From NCBI GenBank assembly GCA_025464695.1, contig JAODNQ010000270.1, forward strand, positions 27,674 through 91,673: a stretch of DNA of 64,000 nucleotides, in the 5' to 3' direction. Position numbers and translations under genes: made by a program. Numbering within the stretch: position 1 is the first letter of the stretch; every line of letters begins with the position of its first letter. Shown here piece after piece: positions 59,888-64,000 of the stretch. The stretch comes from Frankiales bacterium. GTDB taxonomy: Bacteria; Actinomycetota; Actinomycetes; Mycobacteriales; SCTD01. The notes beneath the pieces were generated by a model. It was not told where the DNA came from, ran no database searches, and saw only the letters and a program-made list of their open reading frames with translations.

Positions 59888-60949
59888 GTGAAGATCGTCT
59901 GGACCGCAGCGGCCGTCCTGCTCCTTGCCGGCTGCAGCGGGGGCGACGCCGCGCGGGTGCAGACCGGCACGGTCACCCGGGGCACGGTCGCGGAGGTGGT
60001 CGAGGCCGCGGGCACCGTGACCCCGCGGGCGTCGGCGGCCGTGGTCTCCCCCGCCGACGGCACGGTCACCAGCGTCGCGGTGGAGGACGGGCAGCAGGTC
60101 GCGGCCGGGCAGGTGCTGCTGCGGCTGTCCTCACCGTCGGCGCAGGCGGCGCTGTCGCGGGCGCTCGCCGCGAACGCCGTCGCCGGGTCCACCGGCGTCG
60201 CCGGGCAGGCCCTCGCGGGGGTCCAGCTGCAGCAGGCGCGCGCCGCCGTCGACGCCCTCGTCGTCCGGGCCCCGCTGGCGGGCGTCGTCACGCTGGGAGC
60301 AGGCGCGGCCGCCGGCGGCACGGACCTCTCGGGCCTGCTGGGGTCGCTGCCGTCCGCCCTGCAGGGCGCCGCCGGGTCCGCCCTCGGCGCGGCCCCTCCC
60401 GCGGCCAGCACCACCACGAACGACGTCTCGCCCGGCGCCCCCGTCGGCACGGGCACGCCCCTGCTGACCGTCACCGACCTGTCGTCGCTCGGGGTCGCGG
60501 CCGAGGTCGACGAGACCGACGTCCTGCAGGTGAGGACCGGCACCGCTGCCGAGGTCACCGTCGACGCCGTGCCGGGCACCACGTACCGGGCCACGGTCAC
60601 CAGCGTCGACCTCGCCCCGACGACGTCGACCCGCGGCGGCGTCTCCTACCGCGTCCGCCTCGCGCTGACCTCCCCGACGCCGGCGCCCCGGCCGGGGATG
60701 AGCGCCGTCGTCGACCTCACCGTCCGGCAGGCGCGGGGGGTGCTCTCCGTGCCCAGCGCGGCGATCGTCCGGGACGGCGCCGACGACGTCGTCTTCCGGG
60801 TCCGGGACGGCAGGGCGGTGCGCACGGTGGTGCGGACCGGTGCCGAGGGCGACGACGCCGTGGAGGTCACCGAGGGCCTGCGCGAGGGCCAGCGGATCGT
60901 CACGCGCGACGCCGACACCCTGTCGGACGGCGACGAGCTCGCGCTGTGA
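59888..60949 (+). CDS. Lipoprotein periplasmic-adaptor (HlyD/MacA-like) subunit
   Basis: This adaptor protein of 353 residues has a lipoprotein signal peptide, KIVWTAAAVLLLAGCSGGD, with lipobox LAGC. A biotinyl-lipoyl-like domain follows, split by a hairpin: AAVVSPADGTVTSVAVEDGQ then ALVVRAPLAGVVTLGAGAAA. The insertion normally forming a long alpha hairpin is short, as in Gram-positive relatives. Beta-barrel and membrane-proximal domains follow (PRPGMSAVVDLTVRQARGVL and SVPSAAIVRDGADDVVFRV). With the ABC ATPase and MacB-like permease genes downstream it forms a tripartite-like exporter. The cargo is unknown; peptides, drugs or lipids are possible. Confidence 0.88.
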   Translation: MKIVWTAAAVLLLAGCSGGDAARVQTGTVTRGTVAEVVEAAGTVTPRASAAVVSPADGTVTSVAVEDGQQVAAGQVLLRLSSPSAQAALSRALAANAVAGSTGVAGQALAGVQLQQARAAVDALVVRAPLAGVVTLGAGAAAGGTDLSGLLGSLPSALQGAAGSALGAAPPAASTTTNDVSPGAPVGTGTPLLTVTDLSSLGVAAEVDETDVLQVRTGTAAEVTVDAVPGTTYRATVTSVDLAPTTSTRGGVSYRVRLALTSPTPAPRPGMSAVVDLTVRQARGVLSVPSAAIVRDGADDVVFRVRDGRAVRTVVRTGAEGDDAVEVTEGLREGQRIVTRDADTLSDGDELAL

Positions 60950-60965
60950 CCGCCGTCCCCCTCCC

Positions 60966-61022
60966 CGTGATCGACGGAAGCTGCGGCAGTCCCTGCGGCC
61001 TCGAGCGCTGCCTGAGGCTCCG

Positions 61023-61032
<10 letters not shown>
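60966..61032 (+). repeat. Dispersed palindromic repeat, copy B
   Basis: It begins CGTGATCGACGGAAGC and ends CTCCGTTGACCACGC, in the same order as copy A (40266-40333 read on the minus strand), with similar interior GAGCGCTGCCT. The TTG within its right end (61023) is the best start codon of the ABC ATPase gene. The interior has diverged by several substitutions. Confidence 0.65.
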
Positions 61033-61714
<682 letters not shown>

Positions 61715-61718
<4 letters not shown>

Positions 61719-62902
61719 GGTTCGCCGAGGCGTGGCGGGTCGCAGTCACGGCCCTGCAGGCCAACCGGCTGCGCAGCGCGCTCACCATGCTGGGCGTCGT
61801 CATCGGGGTGGCTGCCGTCGTCGTCATCAGCGCGATCGGCAGCGGCGCGAAGCAGGAGGTCGAGGCGCAGGTCAACGGCCTCGGCGCCAACCTGGTCATC
61901 GTCGTCCCGGGCAAGCTCGAGCTCGGCAGCGCGCCCACGAAGAGCCGGCTGCAGCTGTCGGACGCCGACCGCGTCGGCCGGGCGCTCGGGCAGCCGGACG
62001 GCGTCGCCGTGAGCATCGCCAGCGGCGAGACGGTCCGGGCGGGGGGCCGCAGCGCGTTCGCCACCGTCAACGGCACGAACCCGGCCGTGCCCGAGGTCTT
62101 CGTCCGGCCGCTCGCGCGCGGCAGCTACCTGCGCGAGACCGACGTCGACACCCGCCGCCGGGTCGCGGTCCTCGGCAGCGCGATCGCCACGGAGCTGTTC
62201 CCCGGCGCCGACCCGCTCGGCCGCCAGCTCACCGTCGGGGGCGTCCGGTTCCGCGTCATCGGCGTGTTCACGAGCATCGGCGGCAGCCTCGGCGCGGGCC
62301 GCGACGGCGAGGTCCACATCCCCGTGACCACGGCGCAGCGGCTGTTCGGGGAGGACCGGGTCGACGCGCTCGCGCTCAAGGCCGACAGCACGGACGACAT
62401 CGAGTCGGCCCGCCGGACGGCGCTGCGCGTGCTGCAGGACCGCTACCCCGACGAGGAGTTCAGCGCCGTCACGCAGGACGAGATCCTCGGGACGGTCGGG
62501 CGCATCCTCGGCCTGCTGACCGTGGTGCTGGCAGCGATCGCCGGCATCAGCCTGCTGGTCGGCGGCGTCGGGGTCAGCAACATCATGCTGGTCAGCGTGC
62601 GGGAGCGGACCCGCGAGATCGGGCTGCGCAAGGCGGTCGGGGCGCGGCAGCGCGACGTCCTGCTGCAGTTCCTGCTGGAGGCCGTCCTGCTGACCTGCCT
62701 CGGCGGGGTCACCGGGATCCTGCTCGGCGTCGGGACGGCCCTGGGCGCCGCGCGGCTGGTGCCGCAGCTCCCCGCCGTCATCACCTGGTGGTCGCCGCTG
62801 CTGGCCTTCAGCGTGAGCGCGGCGGTCGGGCTGTTCTTCGGGGTGGTCCCGGCGCGGCGGGCGGGCAGACTCGACCCCGTGACCGCGCTGAGGACAGAGT
62901 GA
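61715..62902 (+). CDS. MacB-type ABC transporter permease
   Basis: This membrane subunit of 395 residues has the four-helix MacB/FtsX topology. An N-terminal helix (ALTMLGVVIGVAAVVVISAI) is followed by a large periplasmic MacB_PCD domain (about 50-260, with RVAVLGSAIATELFPGADPL and GVFTSIGGSLGAGRDGEV). Three further helices follow, beginning with LLTVVLAAIAGISLLVGGVG and the coupling segment VRERTREIGLRKAVGARQRD. The end PARRAGRLDPVTALRTE is typical. The GTG start overlaps the ATPase stop as GTGA. Confidence 0.93.
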
Positions 62903-62906
62903 CGTC

Positions 62907-64000
62907 ATGAGCGACAGCACCCTGGTCGTCTACGACGACGTCCTCTCCTCCTACGACTTCGGGCGCGCCCACCCCATGCGCCCCGTCCGGCTCGCTCTGA
63001 CGATGGACCTGTCCCGGCAGCTCGGGGTCCTCGACCGGCCCGGTGTCAGGGTGCAGGCGCCGCAGGCGGCCGACGACGACCTCCTGCAGCTGGTCCACGA
63101 CCCGCTCTACGTCGCCTCGGTGAAGCGCGCCCCCGACGACCTCCTCGGCCGGCTGTCCCTGCGCTGGGGCCTCGGCACCGGCGACGTCCCGGTCTTCCCC
63201 CAGATGCACGAGGCCAGCGCGCTCATCACCGGGGCGAGCGTCCAGGCGGCCCGCGCCGTGTGGGAGGGCACCGCCCAGCACGCCGTCAACCTCTCGGGCG
63301 GCCTCCACCACGCCATGAAGGCCAAGGCCAGCGGCTTCTGCGTGTACGACGACCCCGCCGTCGCGATCGCCTGGCTGCTGTCGGCCGGCGCCACGCGGGT
63401 GGCCTACGTCGATGTCGACGTCCACCACGGCGACGGCGTCGAGGCCGCCTTCTACGACGACCCGCGCGTCCTGACGATCAGCCTCCACGAGAGCGGCCGC
63501 ACCCTGTTCCCCGGCACCGGCTGGCCCGACCAGGTCGGCACCGACGAGGCCCTCGGCAGCAACATCAACGTCGCCCTGCCGGCGGGCACCGGCGACGCCG
63601 GCTGGTTGCGGGCGTTCACCGCCGTCGTGCCGCCGGCGCTCCGGGCGTTCGCGCCGCAGGTGCTGCTCACCCAGCACGGCTGCGACACCCACGCCCTCGA
63701 CCCGCTGGCCCACCTGCTGTGCAGCGTCGACGGCCAGCGCACGACCTACCGGCTGCTGCACGAGCTCGCCCACGAGCTCTGCGGCGGGAAGTGGGTCGTC
63801 ACGGGCGGCGGCGGCTACGAGCCCGTGCAGGTCGTGCCCCGCGCCTGGACGCACCTGCTCGCCGAGGTCGCCGGCGGCGGGGAGCTCGACGGCGCGACCC
63901 CCGGCGACTGGCGCGACCTCGCCGCCGAGAAGGGCGGCGAGAAGGCCCCCACCTCGCTCACCGACGGCACCCCCGCCACCTGGACCCCCTGGGAGGGCGG
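62907..64000 (+). CDS. acuC: Acetoin-utilisation / histone-deacetylase-like protein AcuC (partial)
   Basis: The frame starts with ATG at 62907 and runs off the right edge after 364 codons, so the C-terminus is missing. It has the histone deacetylase fold: FGRAHPMRPVRLALTMDLSR, NLSGGLHHAMKAKASGFCVY (catalytic His pair), VAYVDVDVHHGDGVEAAFYD (zinc-binding Asp and His), LTISLHESGRTLFPGTGW and LLTQHGCDTHALDPLAHL. AcuC enzymes deacetylate acetyl-CoA synthetase and related proteins. The gene is four bases from the permease stop and may be translationally linked to the exporter operon. Confidence 0.93.
   Translation, partial: MSDSTLVVYDDVLSSYDFGRAHPMRPVRLALTMDLSRQLGVLDRPGVRVQAPQAADDDLLQLVHDPLYVASVKRAPDDLLGRLSLRWGLGTGDVPVFPQMHEASALITGASVQAARAVWEGTAQHAVNLSGGLHHAMKAKASGFCVYDDPAVAIAWLLSAGATRVAYVDVDVHHGDGVEAAFYDDPRVLTISLHESGRTLFPGTGWPDQVGTDEALGSNINVALPAGTGDAGWLRAFTAVVPPALRAFAPQVLLTQHGCDTHALDPLAHLLCSVDGQRTTYRLLHELAHELCGGKWVVTGGGGYEPVQVVPRAWTHLLAEVAGGGELDGATPGDWRDLAAEKGGEKAPTSLTDGTPATWTPWEG

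Overview
The window is chromosomal DNA of very high G+C content from a morphologically complex actinomycete. The evidence is mycothiol synthesis (mshA), a SenX3/RegX3/PhoU phosphate-sensing set, an SsgB-like sporulation/division protein and an RsiG-like c-di-GMP-binding anti-sigma factor. From about 32 kb to 59 kb the order (HTH regulator, HBHA-like protein, DUF2516 protein, mshA, YbjN, gpm, senX3-regX3, ppx, proC) follows the block I recall from Mycobacterium tuberculosis as Rv0474-Rv0500. RsiG, SsgB and strong GC3 bias suggest a spore-forming or filamentous relative such as a Frankia-, Kineosporia- or Geodermatophilus-type lineage. That placement is inference.

Region 1 (0.4-14.4 kb) is an exopolysaccharide region. 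It holds a Wzx-like flippase, a WcaI-type glycosyltransferase, a polyprenyl glycosylphosphotransferase, GDP-mannose 4,6-dehydratase, a nucleotide-sugar dehydrogenase and a UDP-glucuronate-decarboxylase-like enzyme. Mixed in are two decayed IS5-type transposase remnants, small zinc-ribbon proteins, a catalytically degenerate SGNH-like protein and a membrane GAF-GGDEF diguanylate cyclase. Base composition is less extreme here than elsewhere.

Region 2 (14.4-32 kb) holds pabC, a Fur-family regulator, three tandem secreted proteins sharing a near-identical C-terminal cassette, a YgfZ-type protein, a 905-residue DUF4388 coiled-coil protein divergent from rsiG, an asparaginase, an unusual multi-pass membrane protein operon with its own MerR regulator, an anti-sigma-type ATPase and an AlgX-like SGNH protein.

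Region 3 (32-43.4 kb) is conserved backbone: HTH regulator, HBHA-like protein, DUF2516 protein, hydrolase, ssgB, SDR, mshA and two YbjN proteins. A 3.4-kb gene for a giant secreted MBG/pentapeptide-repeat protein sits between the HBHA-like and DUF2516 genes, bracketed by 55-bp direct repeats that each carry a terminator hairpin.

Region 4 (43.4-64 kb) starts with a lower-GC two-gene module of unknown function and a DedA-like fragment. It continues with gpmA, phoU, senX3-regX3, a LOV-GAF-SpoIIE photoreceptor phosphatase, ppx, a methyltransferase, a haloalkane-dehalogenase-like hydrolase, a frameshifted secreted esterase, an FAD monooxygenase, proline dehydrogenase and proC, a thioesterase, a three-gene MacAB-like exporter and the start of acuC.

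Notable non-coding signals: a palindromic repeat present twice that supplies a stop codon to one gene and a start codon to another; tandem copies of the regX3 3' end; five convergent gene pairs sharing one CTAG as both stop codons; a compact predicted RNA structure ahead of a 40-residue ORF; and a leaderless promoter with a dyad in its spacer ahead of the MerR operon.
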